A DNA stretch of 64,000 nucleotides from DASSJT01 sp963715025 (GCA_963715025.1 CAVQQQ010000002.1:62001-126000), one strand, 5' to 3'. Numbered from the stretch's first letter, positions 1 to 9,621 are shown. A program made the numbers and translations. Notes: a model not told the origin generated them from the letters alone.

Positions 1-1
1 C

Positions 2-1003
2 CACTGCCTCAAGTACGGCTTCACCGCCAACCACGTGACCGGTGTCGAGTTCGTGACCCCCTCGGGCGACATCGTCCGGATCGGCGGCAAGGCCCCGGAC
101 GCGCCCGGGTATGACCTGCTCGGGGCCGTGGTCGGGTCCGAGGGGACCTTGGGCATCGCGACCGAGGTGACCGTCCGGCTCACGCGCACTCCCGAGGACG
201 TCCGCACCCTGCTCGCCGGCTTCCCGCACACCGACCAGGCTGGCGCGGCAGTCTCGGCCATCATCGGGGCCGGCGTGATCCCCGCCGCCATCGAGATGAT
301 GGACGCGCTGGCCATCGAGGCGGCCGAGGCAGCCGTCCAGTGCGGCTACCCCGACGGCGCCGGCGCGGTGCTGATCGTGGAGCTCGACGGGCCGGCCGTG
401 GAGGTGCAGCACCAGTTCGACCAGGTCGAGGGCTTCTGCCGCGCCAACGGCGCCTTCGAGATCCGCATCGCCGCGGACGACGCCGAGCGCGCGCTGTTCT
501 GGAAGGGTCGCAAGTCGGCCTTCGCCGCCGTCGGCCGGATCAGCCCCGACTACATCGTCCAGGACGGCGTGATTCCGCGGACGACCCTGCCCGAGGTGCT
601 CCGCCGCATCGCCCAGCTCTCGGAGGAGGCCGGCGTCCGGGTGGCCAACGTGTTCCACGCAGGCGACGGGAACCTCCACCCGCTGGTGCTCTTCGACGAC
701 ACCGTGGAAGGCGAGGCCGAGCGCGCCGAGAAGGTGTCGGGGGCGATCCTCGACCTCTGTATCCAGAACGGCGGCTCCATCACCGGGGAGCACGGCGTCG
801 GCTCCGACAAGGCGAAGTACATGCCGCGGATGTTCACCGACGCGGACCTCGACACCATGCAGCTGCTCCGGTGCGCCTTCGACCCGGCCTCGATCTCCAA
901 CCCCGGCAAGGTCTTTCCCACGCCGCGGCTCTGCGGCGAGCGTCCCGGCCGCCACCAGGGGGCCCACCCGCTCGCCGAGGCCGGGATCGCAGAGGTCTTC
1001 TGA
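2..1003 (+). CDS. glcD: Glycolate oxidase FAD subunit GlcD (5' end outside window)
   Basis: FAD-linked oxidase subunit that oxidises glycolate (or D-lactate) to the 2-oxo acid at the membrane, passing electrons to GlcF. The reading frame is already open at base 2 (H-C-L-K-Y-G-F), so the N-terminal half of the FAD-binding domain lies upstream of the window. Visible are the end of the PCMH-type FAD domain (VGSEGTLGIATEV, about bases 134-172) and the FAD_oxidase_C domain with the signature HAGDGNLHPL near base 657 and TGEHGVG near 782, typical of GlcD/Dld enzymes. The stop TGA overlaps the ATG of glcE (TGATG at 1001-1005), so the two are translationally coupled. The C-terminal tail is slightly longer than usual. 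The family is clear; the exact substrate (glycolate rather than D-lactate) is inferred from the glcE and glcF neighbours. Confidence 0.93.
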   Translation, partial: HCLKYGFTANHVTGVEFVTPSGDIVRIGGKAPDAPGYDLLGAVVGSEGTLGIATEVTVRLTRTPEDVRTLLAGFPHTDQAGAAVSAIIGAGVIPAAIEMMDALAIEAAEAAVQCGYPDGAGAVLIVELDGPAVEVQHQFDQVEGFCRANGAFEIRIAADDAERALFWKGRKSAFAAVGRISPDYIVQDGVIPRTTLPEVLRRIAQLSEEAGVRVANVFHAGDGNLHPLVLFDDTVEGEAERAEKVSGAILDLCIQNGGSITGEHGVGSDKAKYMPRMFTDADLDTMQLLRCAFDPASISNPGKVFPTPRLCGERPGRHQGAHPLAEAGIAEVF

Positions 1004-2241
1004 TGTCAGACGTCCTCGCCGACCTGCGCGCAGCCGCGGGCGGGCACGCGCGCGAGGCCGCCGGTGACGATGCAGTCGCCGGTATGCCGGTGCGCTGGGT
1101 CGCGCGCCCGGGCTCCACCGACGAGACGTCGGCCGTGCTCCGGGCTGCGGCTGCGCACAGCCTGAGCGTGGTCTCCCGCGGGTCCGGCACCAAGCTCGGG
1201 TGGGGCGCCCCGCCCGAGAGCGCTGACCTGGTCCTGGACACGACCGGGCTCGACACACTGGTCGAACACGCGGCCGGCGACCTCATCTGTGTGGTCGGTG
1301 CCGGGCGCCGGCTGGACACCCTCGCCGCCGACCTCGCACCCGCCGGCCAGCGCCTCGGCGTCGACCCCTCGCGGCGCGGCACCGTGGGAGGGGCGGTCGC
1401 CACCGCCGCCACCGGCCCGAACCGCCTGCACCATGGCCCGGTCCGTGACCAGGTCATCGGCATGACCCTCGTACGCGCTGACGGGGTCGTGGCGCATGCC
1501 GGCGGAAAGGTGGTCAAGAACGTCGCGGGCTACGACCTCGGCAAGCTGCTCACCGGCTCGTTCGGAACTCTGGGGGTCATCACCCAGGTCGCCTTCCGCC
1601 TCCACCCGGTGCCCGAGGCACGGCAATGGGTGAGCGTGCCCGTCTCCGAGCCGGACGGCATACAGGATCTGGTGCTGGCCGTGGTGCACTCCCAGATCGT
1701 GCCGTCGGCCCTCGAGCTCGACTGGCGCGCGGGGGAGGGCACGCTCAGCCTGCTCCTGGAGGGCATCCCGCCTGGTGTGGAGGGGCGCACCGCGCAGGCG
1801 CTTGCCCTGCTGGGCAGCGGCGCCAGCGCGAGCGACCAACCGCCAGTCTGGTGGGGGAGCGAGCCCGAGAGCAGCGCCGGCGCCCTGCTCAAGGTCACCC
1901 ACGAGATCGCCGGCCTCTCCCGGCTGCTGTCGGCCGTCGATGAGGGCGGGGCCGCTGCCGGCCTGGCGCCCACGCTGCGCGGCAGCTCAGGGGTGGGTAC
2001 GGCGATGGTCGGGCTCGACGGTCAGGCCGGGCCCGGGGCCTTGGCGCGCTTCGTCGACGAGCTCCGGCGGCGCTCGGCCTCGTTCGGCGGCACGGCCGTG
2101 CTGCTCGAGGCGCCCGAGCCCCTGCGGAAGGGCATCGACCCGTGGGGCCCGGTGGGCGCCCTGGGGCTCATGCAGTCCGTCAAGCGCCAGTTCGACCCCG
2201 AGCGGCGCCTCGCGCCGGGCCGCTTCGTCGGAGGGATCTAG
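1003..2241 (+). CDS. glcE: Glycolate oxidase FAD-binding subunit GlcE
   Basis: Second flavin-type subunit of the glycolate oxidase complex, 412 residues. The N-terminal part carries a PCMH FAD-binding fold: SRGSGTKLGWG (about residue 60), GRRLDTLAADL, the GTVGGAVATAATGP stretch and GGKVVKNVAGYDLGKLLTGSFGTLGVI (given here only as landmark: residues about 165-190). The C-terminal half is diverged, as is normal for GlcE, which lacks the full oxidase C domain. The ATG at 1003 is chosen because it overlaps the glcD stop and starts the conserved part; the frame stays open upstream inside glcD, but that is antisense-free shadow. It ends immediately before glcF with no gap, so glcDEF form one operon. 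Confidence 0.9.
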   Translation: MSDVLADLRAAAGGHAREAAGDDAVAGMPVRWVARPGSTDETSAVLRAAAAHSLSVVSRGSGTKLGWGAPPESADLVLDTTGLDTLVEHAAGDLICVVGAGRRLDTLAADLAPAGQRLGVDPSRRGTVGGAVATAATGPNRLHHGPVRDQVIGMTLVRADGVVAHAGGKVVKNVAGYDLGKLLTGSFGTLGVITQVAFRLHPVPEARQWVSVPVSEPDGIQDLVLAVVHSQIVPSALELDWRAGEGTLSLLLEGIPPGVEGRTAQALALLGSGASASDQPPVWWGSEPESSAGALLKVTHEIAGLSRLLSAVDEGGAAAGLAPTLRGSSGVGTAMVGLDGQAGPGALARFVDELRRRSASFGGTAVLLEAPEPLRKGIDPWGPVGALGLMQSVKRQFDPERRLAPGRFVGGI

Positions 2242-3693
2242 ATGACTGTCCATGACCGAGCCGGCCGAGACAGCGGTGGGGGCCAGGTGTCCTCCCCAAC
2301 GGGCACCCTCGGCTCGGACCGGCGCCTGTCGCTCACACCCGTGCAGGGCGGCGAGCCCGCATTCGACGAGCACCACCCGCCGTCGGCCGAGCTGGTCGCC
2401 GACTGCGTGCACTGCGGGTTCTGTCTGCCTACCTGCCCCACGTATGCGCTCTGGGGCGAGGAGATGGACTCGCCGCGGGGCCGCATCTACCTGATGAACG
2501 AGGGACTGGGCGGCGAGCCGCTCACCGCGTCGATGGTCCAGCACTTCGACGCCTGCCTGGGCTGCATGGCCTGCGTGACGGCCTGCCCCTCCGGGGTCCA
2601 GTACGACAAGCTGATCGAGGCGACCCGGGCCCAGGTGGAGCGCCGGTTCGCCCGGCCGCGGCGCGACCGGGCGCTCCGGGCCGCGATCTTCGCTCTGTTC
2701 CCGTATCCGAAACGGCTGCACGCGCTGCGCGGTCCACTGCGCCTCCACCAGCGCAGCGGGCTGTCCCGCTGGCTGCGACGCACGGGCGTTCTCGACAAGC
2801 TCTCACCCACGCTGGCCTCGATGGAGGCCCTCGCTCCCACCCTGGGGCGGGCCGAGCGCGTGCCCGAGCGCACGCCGGCCCGCGGACCCAAACGCGGCTC
2901 GGTCGGCATGCTGCTCGGCTGCGTGCAGCGGGAGTTCTTCCCCGGGATCAACGCCGCCACGGCCCGGGTGCTGTCGGCCGAGGGCTTCGACGTGGTTGCC
3001 CCTGCATCGCAGGGCTGTTGCGGTGCCCTGTCCGTACACAACGGGCGGGAGGGCGAGGCCCAGCGCTTCGCGCGGGCGCTCATCGACACCTTCGCCGAGG
3101 CCGATGTCGACTACGTGGTGGTCAACGCGGCCGGCTGCGGGTCGGCGATGAAGGAGTATGCCGACCTGCTCGCCGACGACCCCGCCTACAGCAAGCGGGC
3201 CACGGAGTTCACCAGCCGGGTCCGCGACGTATCGGAGGTCCTCGCGGAGGCGGGAACGGTGGCCGAGCGCCACCCGCTGCCGATGGCGATCGCCTACCAC
3301 GACGCCTGCCACCTGTCCCACGCCCAGGGCATCCGCGCGCAGCCGCGAGAGCTGCTGCGCGGCATACCCGGTCTGGAGCTGCGCGAGGTGCCCGAGTCCG
3401 AGCTGTGCTGCGGCTCGGCGGGCATCTACAACATCCTCCATCCGGACGCCGCCAGAGAGCTGGGCGACCGCAAGGCCGCCAACGTCGTGAAGACCGGCGC
3501 CGACCTGCTCGTGACCGCCAACCCCGGCTGCTACATGCAGGTCGCCTCCTCACTCGAGCGCCAGGGCCGCCGCCTTGGGCTCGCCCACACCGTCGAGGTG
3601 CTCGACGCCTCGATTCGCGGGTGCTCCCCCGATGACCTCGGGGCCACCCACGGCACCGCACACTCCGCCAACCACACCCCTGCTCAACCCTGA
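2242..3693 (+). CDS. glcF: Glycolate oxidase iron-sulfur subunit GlcF
   Basis: Electron-transfer subunit, 483 residues. Two ferredoxin-type 4Fe-4S clusters are visible: CVHCGFCLPTCP near residue 54 and CLGCMACVTACP near residue 105. They are followed by two cysteine-rich CCG domains (QGCCGALS near residue 257 and ELCCGSAG near 387, with YHDACHLSH between them), the arrangement of GlcF and heterodisulfide-reductase-like subunits. The start ATG at 2242 abuts the glcE stop and has GGAGGG upstream (about 2230-2235). GlcDEF converts glycolate to glyoxylate; the adjacent lctP permease probably supplies the substrate. Confidence 0.93.
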   Translation: MTVHDRAGRDSGGGQVSSPTGTLGSDRRLSLTPVQGGEPAFDEHHPPSAELVADCVHCGFCLPTCPTYALWGEEMDSPRGRIYLMNEGLGGEPLTASMVQHFDACLGCMACVTACPSGVQYDKLIEATRAQVERRFARPRRDRALRAAIFALFPYPKRLHALRGPLRLHQRSGLSRWLRRTGVLDKLSPTLASMEALAPTLGRAERVPERTPARGPKRGSVGMLLGCVQREFFPGINAATARVLSAEGFDVVAPASQGCCGALSVHNGREGEAQRFARALIDTFAEADVDYVVVNAAGCGSAMKEYADLLADDPAYSKRATEFTSRVRDVSEVLAEAGTVAERHPLPMAIAYHDACHLSHAQGIRAQPRELLRGIPGLELREVPESELCCGSAGIYNILHPDAARELGDRKAANVVKTGADLLVTANPGCYMQVASSLERQGRRLGLAHTVEVLDASIRGCSPDDLGATHGTAHSANHTPAQP

Positions 3694-3731
3694 ATCAGCA
3701 CCCTCCAACCTGCGGTCACAACGAGTGACGT

Positions 3732-5486
3732 ATGTATCGGCCAGTACTCGACTCGGTAGCCGGGCCTCTTCCTCACGGCGCTGGTAGCGATGTTGCCGCT
3801 GCTGACGCTGTTCGTTCTTCTTGGCGTCCTTCGAATCAGCGCGTGGAAAGCGGCGCTGGCATCGCTGGCCGTCTCGCTCGCCGTCGCCATATTCGCGTAC
3901 ACGATGCCGGCGGGTCAGGCGCTCAGCGCCGGCGCCGAAGGCGCGGCGTTCGGCTTCTTCCCCATCCTCTGGATCGTGATCAACGCCATCTGGCTCTACA
4001 ACATGACGGTGATCACCGGGCACTTCGACGTCCTGCGGCGATCGTTCGCCCGGGTCAGTGACGACCAGCGCATCCAGGCCGTGATCATCGCGTTCTGCTT
4101 CGGCGCGCTGCTCGAGGCACTCGCCGGGTTCGGGACACCCGTGGCGATGACCAGCGTCATGCTGATCGCCCTCGGCTTCCGGCCGATCAAGGCCGCCGTC
4201 GTCGCCCTGGTCGCGAACACGGCCCCGGTGGCGTTCGGCGCCCTGGCCGTACCGATCACGACGCTGGCGGCGGTGACCGGACTGCCCGAGCACGACCTCG
4301 GGGCGATCGTCGGCCGCCAGACGCCGCTCCTCGGCCTGTTCGTCCCCATGGCGCTCGTCTACATCATCGACCGGGGTCGCGGGGTTCGCGCGACCCTGCC
4401 GGCGACGATCGTCTGCGGTGTCGCGTTCGCCGTGGCGCAGTTCGCCACGTCGAACTACCTGTCGACCCAGCTGACCGACATCGTTGCCTCCCTCGTCGGT
4501 GCCCTCGCGGTCGTGCTCCTGGTGCGGGTCTGGCACCCGGCCGAGCCGTACGTCGAGGTCCCGGAGGAGGAGTACGCCACCGTCGGCGCGGGCACCCGCG
4601 AAGAGGCCGTCCCACATCGCCACCGGCACGAGTCACATGTCATCGAGGGCGTCCCCACCGCAACCGCGGGCGGTTACGACCACCCCATCAGCCAGGGCGC
4701 CGGCACCGCTGCCGAGCTGGCCGCGCGCGACAAGGGGCACCTCGACACCCCAGCAGAGGTCTTCAAGGCTTATGCGCCGTACTTGATCATCATCCTGATC
4801 TTCAGCCTCAGCCAGATCCCGGTGATCAAGGACCTGCTGGACGCGCCGACGAAGTCGTTCAAGTGGCCGGGCCTGGACCTGGAGACAGCCTCGGGCAAGC
4901 CCTCGACGCTGCCACCTTCAAGTTCAACTGGCTCTCCGCCGCCGGCACGCTCATGCTCATCGCCGGGATCCTCTCCATTCCGGTGATCGGCATCCCGATC
5001 GGCAAGGCGGTCCGCGCCTTCCGCGACACCTACCGCCAGCTCGCTCCGGCGATCGTGACCGTGATGGCCGTCCTGGGCCTGGCGTATGTCCTGAACTCCT
5101 CAGGCCAGACCGCCACGCTGGGCAAGTGGATGGCCGGAGCCGGCGGGGCGTTCGCCATCCTCTCGCCGATTCTCGGCTGGCTCGGTGTGGCTGTGACCGG
5201 TTCGGACACGTCGTCGAACTCGCTGTTCGGCGCCTTGCAGGTGGCGACGGCCAAGGACATGGGACTCCACCCGGCGCTCATGGCGGCGGCCAACTCCTCC
5301 GGCGGTGTTCTGGGCAAGATGATCTCGCCGCAGAACCTCGCCATTGCCGCGGCGGCGGTTGGCCTGTCCGGCCGTGAGGGCGACATCTTCCGCAAGGTGG
5401 TCGGCTGGAGCCTCGGCTTCCTCGTGTTCATGTGCATCCTGGTCTATCTCCAGACCACCTCGGTGCTCTCCTGGATGATCCCCTGA
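3732..5486 (+). pseudogene. lctP: L-lactate/glycolate permease LctP, broken by two single-base frameshifts
   Basis: Lactate permease family membrane protein (about 13 transmembrane segments, around 580 residues if repaired). Three frames together give one continuous family member: an N-terminal MYRPVLDSVAG from ATG 3732, then LFLTALVAMLPLLTLF onward to residue SGKP, then LDAATFKFNWLSAAGTL to the stop at 5484-5486. The first shift maps to a GGG run (3762-3764, one G too many); the second to a CCC run (4900-4902, one C too few). Family hallmarks include ALLEALAGFGTPVA and GSDTSSNSLFGALQ. A His/Glu-rich cytoplasmic loop (about 4555-4760) is lineage-specific. Both lesions are homopolymer indels, so sequencing error is at least as likely as true inactivation. 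It sits 38 bases after glcF, which suggests a role in glycolate/lactate import. Confidence 0.85.
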
Positions 5487-5512
5487 CGGGAGCGGCTGAC
5501 GGACCAGACAGC

Positions 5513-5550
5513 GAGGGGGTATGCCGGGTGACTGCCCGGCATACCCCCTC
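5513..5550. terminator. Long perfect hairpin between lctP and mazF remnant (bidirectional terminator)
   Basis: A 16-bp perfect stem (5513-5528 with 5535-5550) and 6-base loop, between convergent genes. The arms contain GTATGCCG and its complement CGGCATAC, the octamer that recurs throughout the window. No poly-T tract follows. Confidence 0.75.
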
Positions 5551-5570
5551 GGTTTGTCTGGTGGCTGGGC

Positions 5571-5812
5571 TCAGAGGGCGAGGTGCAGGCGCAGCGCCTC
5601 GTCCACGCGCTCCACCAGCTCCGGGCGAAGGCGACCGACTGGCGGGCTGAGCCGTGTCACATCGATTGACCTCACCTGCTCCGCCTAGGCCTTGGAGTCC
5701 TGCGTCAGTCCAGTGGCGGCAGAGGGGAGGAGGACCTGGAACGGATGGACCCGCGCGGTGCGGGAGGTGAGCGGTACCACGGTGACGGACCCAAAACGCG
5801 GTCGCACGGTCA
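5571..5812 (-). pseudogene. MazF/PemK-type toxin remnant with internal stop
   Basis: Reading the minus strand from about 5812 down to the TGA at 5571-5573 gives the C-terminal two thirds of a MazF-family endoribonuclease: FGSVTVVPLTSRTARVHPFQ, then LLPSAATGLTQDSKA, an in-frame TAG at 5685-5687, then AEQVRSIDVTRLSPPVGRL and VERVDEALRLHL. In intact relatives the TAG position is normally a Gln codon, one C-to-T change away. The N-terminal part (the usual RRGEVWW... start and RPVVVVS strand) is not recognisable upstream; only a low-complexity open frame up to 5894 remains. No MazE-like antitoxin is visible nearby. This is best read as a dead toxin of a former toxin-antitoxin pair. Confidence 0.7.
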
Positions 5813-5892
5813 TGGGGCAAACGCGCCGAGCGGCACCTGGCGGGGGCGGCGCGCCGCGTGACTGGGGCTCTCCGCTGCGCGACGATCTGCTC

Positions 5893-6687
5893 ATGGCGAG
5901 TGACGTCTGGGCGAGCGGCAGGGCATACGACAGCTATGTGGGTCGCTGGAGCCGACCGGTGGCGGAACGCTTCGTGCAGTGGCTGGCACCTCGCCCTGGG
6001 GCCCAGTGGATCGAGGTGGGGTGTGGGACTGGCGCTCTCACCCGCTCGGTGATCGCCGCAGCCGACCCTGTGCGCATCGTCGCGACCGATCCCTCCCTTG
6101 ACTTCATCAGCCATCTCTCCAGCACGGTGGCTGACGACCGGGTCGACCCGCGGGTGGGCGACGGTCTGGCCCTGCCGGCCGAGGACTGCTCGGCCGACTA
6201 CGTGGTGTCCGGGCTGGTGCTGAACTTCATCCCTGGGCCGGATGCCGCACTGCACGAGATGTGCCGAGTCGCAAACCCGGGCGCTGAGATCGCCGCCTAC
6301 GTCTGGGACTACGCGCAGGGCATGCAGATGATCCGCTCGTTCTGGGACGCCGCCGTCGCCCTCGACCCGGGGGCCGCCGCGCTGGACGAGGCCGTGCGCT
6401 TCCCCCTCTGCGAGCCCGGCGCGCTCCTCGACGTCTTCACCCGCGCAGGGCTGGCCGAGGTGGCGCTGACCGACATCGTGGTCCCCACCCACTTCACGGA
6501 CTTCGACGACTTCTGGGCTCCCTTCCTCAGCGGGCAGGGGCCGGCGCCAGGCTACTGCTCCGGACTGGACGACGCGGCGCTCACCCGGCTGCGCGAGCGG
6601 CTGCGTGACACCCTCGCGCCGGGGGGCGGTGAGATCCACCTGACCGCACGCGCGTGGGCAGTGAGAGGAACGGTGTCCGCAAGCTGA
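5893..6687 (+). CDS. Class I SAM-dependent methyltransferase
   Basis: About 264 residues. Motif I is WIEVGCGTGALTRSVI (about residues 36-51), followed by an acidic strand end (VATDPS) and DGLALPAEDCSADYVVSGLVLNF, the usual post-motif layout of UbiE/Methyltransf_11 enzymes. The substrate cannot be told. The frame stays open upstream to 5692, but the ATG at 5893 (MASDVWASGRAYDSYVG) is where similarity-like sequence begins, the upstream part overlaps the mazF remnant, and family members start this way. Single gene: next gene rocD follows after 118 bases. Confidence 0.82.
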   Translation: MASDVWASGRAYDSYVGRWSRPVAERFVQWLAPRPGAQWIEVGCGTGALTRSVIAAADPVRIVATDPSLDFISHLSSTVADDRVDPRVGDGLALPAEDCSADYVVSGLVLNFIPGPDAALHEMCRVANPGAEIAAYVWDYAQGMQMIRSFWDAAVALDPGAAALDEAVRFPLCEPGALLDVFTRAGLAEVALTDIVVPTHFTDFDDFWAPFLSGQGPAPGYCSGLDDAALTRLRERLRDTLAPGGGEIHLTARAWAVRGTVSAS

Positions 6688-6805
6688 CCCGGCCACATCA
6701 CATGGCAAGCGGAGGTGTGCCGTCGGCTCGCCTGTGGGCGACCCGTCCGTTGAGGATGCATGGGCACCTGCTCGCCCAAGCACTCGGGGAACTACGCTCG
6801 GTGCC

Positions 6806-8083
6806 ATGACGACAACGGATGATCGGGCCGGTTCGGTGGGCGCTACAGCAGCGGGTGAGCGGGGCGCGGGCTTGAGCTCGGCGCAGCACATCGAGCTCAC
6901 CGAGACGTATGCGGCGCACAACTACCATCCGCTACCGGTCGTGCTCAGCAGCGGCGAGGGCGCGTGGGTGACCGATGTGGAGGGCCGCCGCTACCTCGAC
7001 GCCCTGGCCGGCTACTCGGCACTGAACTTCGGGCACCGCCACCCGCGCCTCGTCGCGGTGGCGCGCGAGCAGCTCGAGCGGCTCACCCTCACCAGCCGCG
7101 CCTTCTACAACGACCAGCTCGGGCTGTTCTCCCGCGACCTCGCGGCGCTCACAGGCAAGGACCTCGTGCTGCCGATGAACAGTGGTGCCGAGGGCGTCGA
7201 GACCGCGATCAAGGTCAGCCGGCGCTGGGGCTACCGGGTCAAGGGCGTGCGCCCCGACGCGGCCTCCATCGTGGTGATGGATGGCAACTTTCACGGCCGC
7301 ACCACAACGATCGTCGGCTTCTCCACCGACAAGGCCGCGCACGACGACTACGGGCCGTTCACGCCTGGTTTCCGCCTCGTCCGCTACGGCGACATAGCGG
7401 CTGTCGAGGCGGCGGTCGACGACGACACGGTCGCTGTGCTCTTCGAGCCGATCCAGGGGGAGGGCGGGGTCGTGCTCCCGCCGGACGGCTTTCTCAGGGA
7501 CCTCCGGGAGCTGTGTACTCGCCGGGGAATCCTCATGGTGGCCGACGAGATCCAGTCCGGGCTGGGGCGCACCGGTGAGACCTTCGCGTGCGACCACGAG
7601 GGCGTCGTGCCGGACATCTACATCCTCGGCAAGGCCCTTGGCGGCGGCATCTACCCCGTGTCGGCCATCGCGGCCGACCACGGGGTCCTCGACGTGATCA
7701 CCCATGGGTCCCACGGATCGACCTTCGGCGGCAACCCGCTCGCAGCCGCCCTGGGCCGCGAGGTCGTGGCCATGCTCAACACCGGAGAGTTCCAGCGCCG
7801 CGCCCTCGAGCTGGGGGAGGTCCTGCGCGCCGGGCTGGACACGCTCGTCGGCCAGGGCGTAGCCGACGTGCGCTCGCGGGGACTGTGGGCCGGCGTCGAC
7901 GTTGAGCCCACGCTGATGACCGGGCGCGAGCTGTGCGAGCGGCTGATGCACAAGGGCGTGCTGGCCAAGGACACCCACGGCTCGACAATCCGGCTGGCGC
8001 CACCCCTCGTGGCAACCCGGGAGGATGTCGAATTCCTCGTCAGCGCGCTGGATTCGGTGCTCCGGGAGGCACGGCGGGGCTGA
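6806..8083 (+). CDS. rocD: Ornithine aminotransferase
   Basis: PLP-dependent class III aminotransferase that converts ornithine plus 2-oxoglutarate to glutamate semialdehyde plus glutamate; 425 residues. The N-terminal AAHNYHPLPVVLSSGEG and YSALNFGHRHP are characteristic of ornithine aminotransferase; MNSGAEGVETAIK contacts PLP phosphate; FEPIQGEGGVV, VADEIQSGLGRTG and the Schiff-base lysine in ILGKALGGG (about residue 276) are all present. The ATG at 6806 is preferred over an upstream in-frame codon at 6734: TACGCT at 6793-6798 lies 13 bases before it, the spacing expected for a leaderless transcript starting at the ATG. No other arginine-catabolism gene is adjacent. Confidence 0.93.
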   Translation: MTTTDDRAGSVGATAAGERGAGLSSAQHIELTETYAAHNYHPLPVVLSSGEGAWVTDVEGRRYLDALAGYSALNFGHRHPRLVAVAREQLERLTLTSRAFYNDQLGLFSRDLAALTGKDLVLPMNSGAEGVETAIKVSRRWGYRVKGVRPDAASIVVMDGNFHGRTTTIVGFSTDKAAHDDYGPFTPGFRLVRYGDIAAVEAAVDDDTVAVLFEPIQGEGGVVLPPDGFLRDLRELCTRRGILMVADEIQSGLGRTGETFACDHEGVVPDIYILGKALGGGIYPVSAIAADHGVLDVITHGSHGSTFGGNPLAAALGREVVAMLNTGEFQRRALELGEVLRAGLDTLVGQGVADVRSRGLWAGVDVEPTLMTGRELCERLMHKGVLAKDTHGSTIRLAPPLVATREDVEFLVSALDSVLREARRG

Positions 8084-8106
8084 ACCCCGGGCCCGGGATG
8101 ACAGCC

Positions 8107-8145
8107 AGCGGGTATGCCGGGCGGTGGCCACCCGGCATACCCGCT
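8107..8145. terminator. Perfect 15-bp hairpin after rocD, CGGCATAC-type palindrome
   Basis: Arms 8107-8121 and 8131-8145 are exact reverse complements around a 9-base loop (itself GGTGGCCACC-like). It lies 23 bases after the rocD stop and shares the GTATGCCGGG/CCCGGCATAC core with the hairpins at 5513 and 11043. Confidence 0.75.
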
Positions 8146-8251
8146 CCCCTTGCCCGGGCGAGCCCGGGATTCCCCTACGCACCGCAGGCGGTTCCCCCGA
8201 TGGCTACTCTGGACAGGGGCCGTCTTCGCTGTGATCGAGGGGGTAGCGACG

Positions 8252-9514
8252 ATGAGCGACAACAGGTCAGGGATCGAGGGAGCCGTCAGCCTTGACGTGC
8301 TCACCACTCCGTCCATGGGGGTGGTGCGTGCGGCATTCAGCGCACTCGAGGGAGCGGTCGGCACGGTCAGCGCCGACGTCCAGGACGTGTCCGAGACGCT
8401 CGAGTCCCTGAGCTCCGCGCTCGGGGTGCTCACCAGGAGCGCCGGGACGGGCCAGGAGTGGGGAGGTTTCGGTCTGCTCGGCCTGCCCATCATGGGCGCC
8501 ATCCGCGCAGTACGGGCCGGGGCGAGCCAGTACGTCAAGCAGCAGACCGGCATACCCCTGACCACATGGGCCGACTTCGTCGTGAGCTCCTCGGCACAGT
8601 TCGCGGCGTATGTCGGGCAGCTGGAGACGGTCGTGCAGGTGTCGCGGCGCGAACAGTCGTCGGCCGATGACGACGGCGTCCGACGGCAGGCGAGTGAAGA
8701 CGTGGAGACGCTGATATCCGTGCAGTGGGAGACCCGGGCCTGGAAGCAGGTGCTGAGCCGGGTCGCTCAGCTCGGCCAGGTAGTTGACGCCATCCTCAAG
8801 GTCGAGGTCGGAGGTGAGCAGGAGACGACCGACGAGTCCGCACCCGACGCGCCCTTCGGCTTCTCGAGCTCCCTCGGGAGGCGAATCAAGGAGGTCCAGA
8901 CCCGAACCATCGACAAGTCGGGCGACCTGCGGGAGTGGGTGCTCCACCCGCTCGTCGAGATCCGCGACCGCGTGAGGCAACTGCCGGGGCAGGTCGAGGA
9001 GATCTCGCGGGAGGTGGGGCTCGTCGAGGTCCTGTTGGACTTGGAGATCGCCGAGATCCGGGCATGGCTGGGCGAGATCCCGACGGCCGAGAGGCGGATC
9101 GTCGGCCTTCGCGTGGCTGCATCGGTGCTCCTGCCACAGCTCGCGGAGGACTTGGCGAAGGCACGGCAGCGCACGTCCCACCTGGAGGGCTTCATGACCC
9201 GGCTGGACGGGGCTCATGACGCCGGTGAGGTCGGCGACCGGGCGTACTCGATCCTGGCGGAGGAGTACCGGAGTGACCTGGCGGCCAGCCGCGCCCGCCT
9301 CGCCGAGCTGGAGGCGCAGGCGGAGGTGTGGCGCCGGGAGGGCGGGCCTGTGGTCGACGCGTGCATCGACTGGACCGCCGTGGAGCTGGACGTGCTGGCC
9401 GCCCGCAGCCTGGCCGAGCAGTCGGAGGAGCGAGCGAGAGGCGAGCGCCGTGCGCTTCTCGAGCGGGAGCGCCGGCGCCTGGAGGATTCGAAGGCTCTGG
9501 TCGCCTCACTCTAG
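8252..9514 (+). CDS. Uncharacterised alpha-helical/coiled-coil protein
   Basis: 420 residues, no recognised enzymatic motif. After a short Gly/Leu-rich stretch (GGFGLLGLPIMGAIRAVRAG, about residues 70-90), which could be an amphipathic or weak membrane-binding helix, the chain is Glu/Arg/Leu/Ala-rich and predicted helical. The C-terminal 90 residues read as heptad-like coiled coil (SEERARGERRALLERERRRL). The ATG at 8252 is preferred because GAGGGGG lies 10-16 bases upstream (8236-8242); the frame remains open upstream through the rocD terminator hairpin, which is unlikely to be coding. No signal peptide. Function unknown; possibly a structural or signalling scaffold. Confidence 0.75.
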   Translation: MSDNRSGIEGAVSLDVLTTPSMGVVRAAFSALEGAVGTVSADVQDVSETLESLSSALGVLTRSAGTGQEWGGFGLLGLPIMGAIRAVRAGASQYVKQQTGIPLTTWADFVVSSSAQFAAYVGQLETVVQVSRREQSSADDDGVRRQASEDVETLISVQWETRAWKQVLSRVAQLGQVVDAILKVEVGGEQETTDESAPDAPFGFSSSLGRRIKEVQTRTIDKSGDLREWVLHPLVEIRDRVRQLPGQVEEISREVGLVEVLLDLEIAEIRAWLGEIPTAERRIVGLRVAASVLLPQLAEDLAKARQRTSHLEGFMTRLDGAHDAGEVGDRAYSILAEEYRSDLAASRARLAELEAQAEVWRREGGPVVDACIDWTAVELDVLAARSLAEQSEERARGERRALLERERRRLEDSKALVASL

Positions 9515-9621
9515 GACCGACACTGGCGCGGCGCCACGGCTCCCACGGGCGATCTGTCGGCCCTGTGGGTGCCTGTCGGGCTGGGGATAACTCGGCGGCC
9601 ATCGAGGCGGATCTCGCGACG

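Noticed and set aside
3757..3775. Programmed frameshift in lctP
   Set aside because: No slippery heptamer or stimulatory structure; two separate opposite shifts in homopolymers favour errors.
5428..6921. 497-codon minus-strand open frame
   Set aside because: Antisense to the SAM methyltransferase and rocD start; high-GC shadow with no domain-like sequence.
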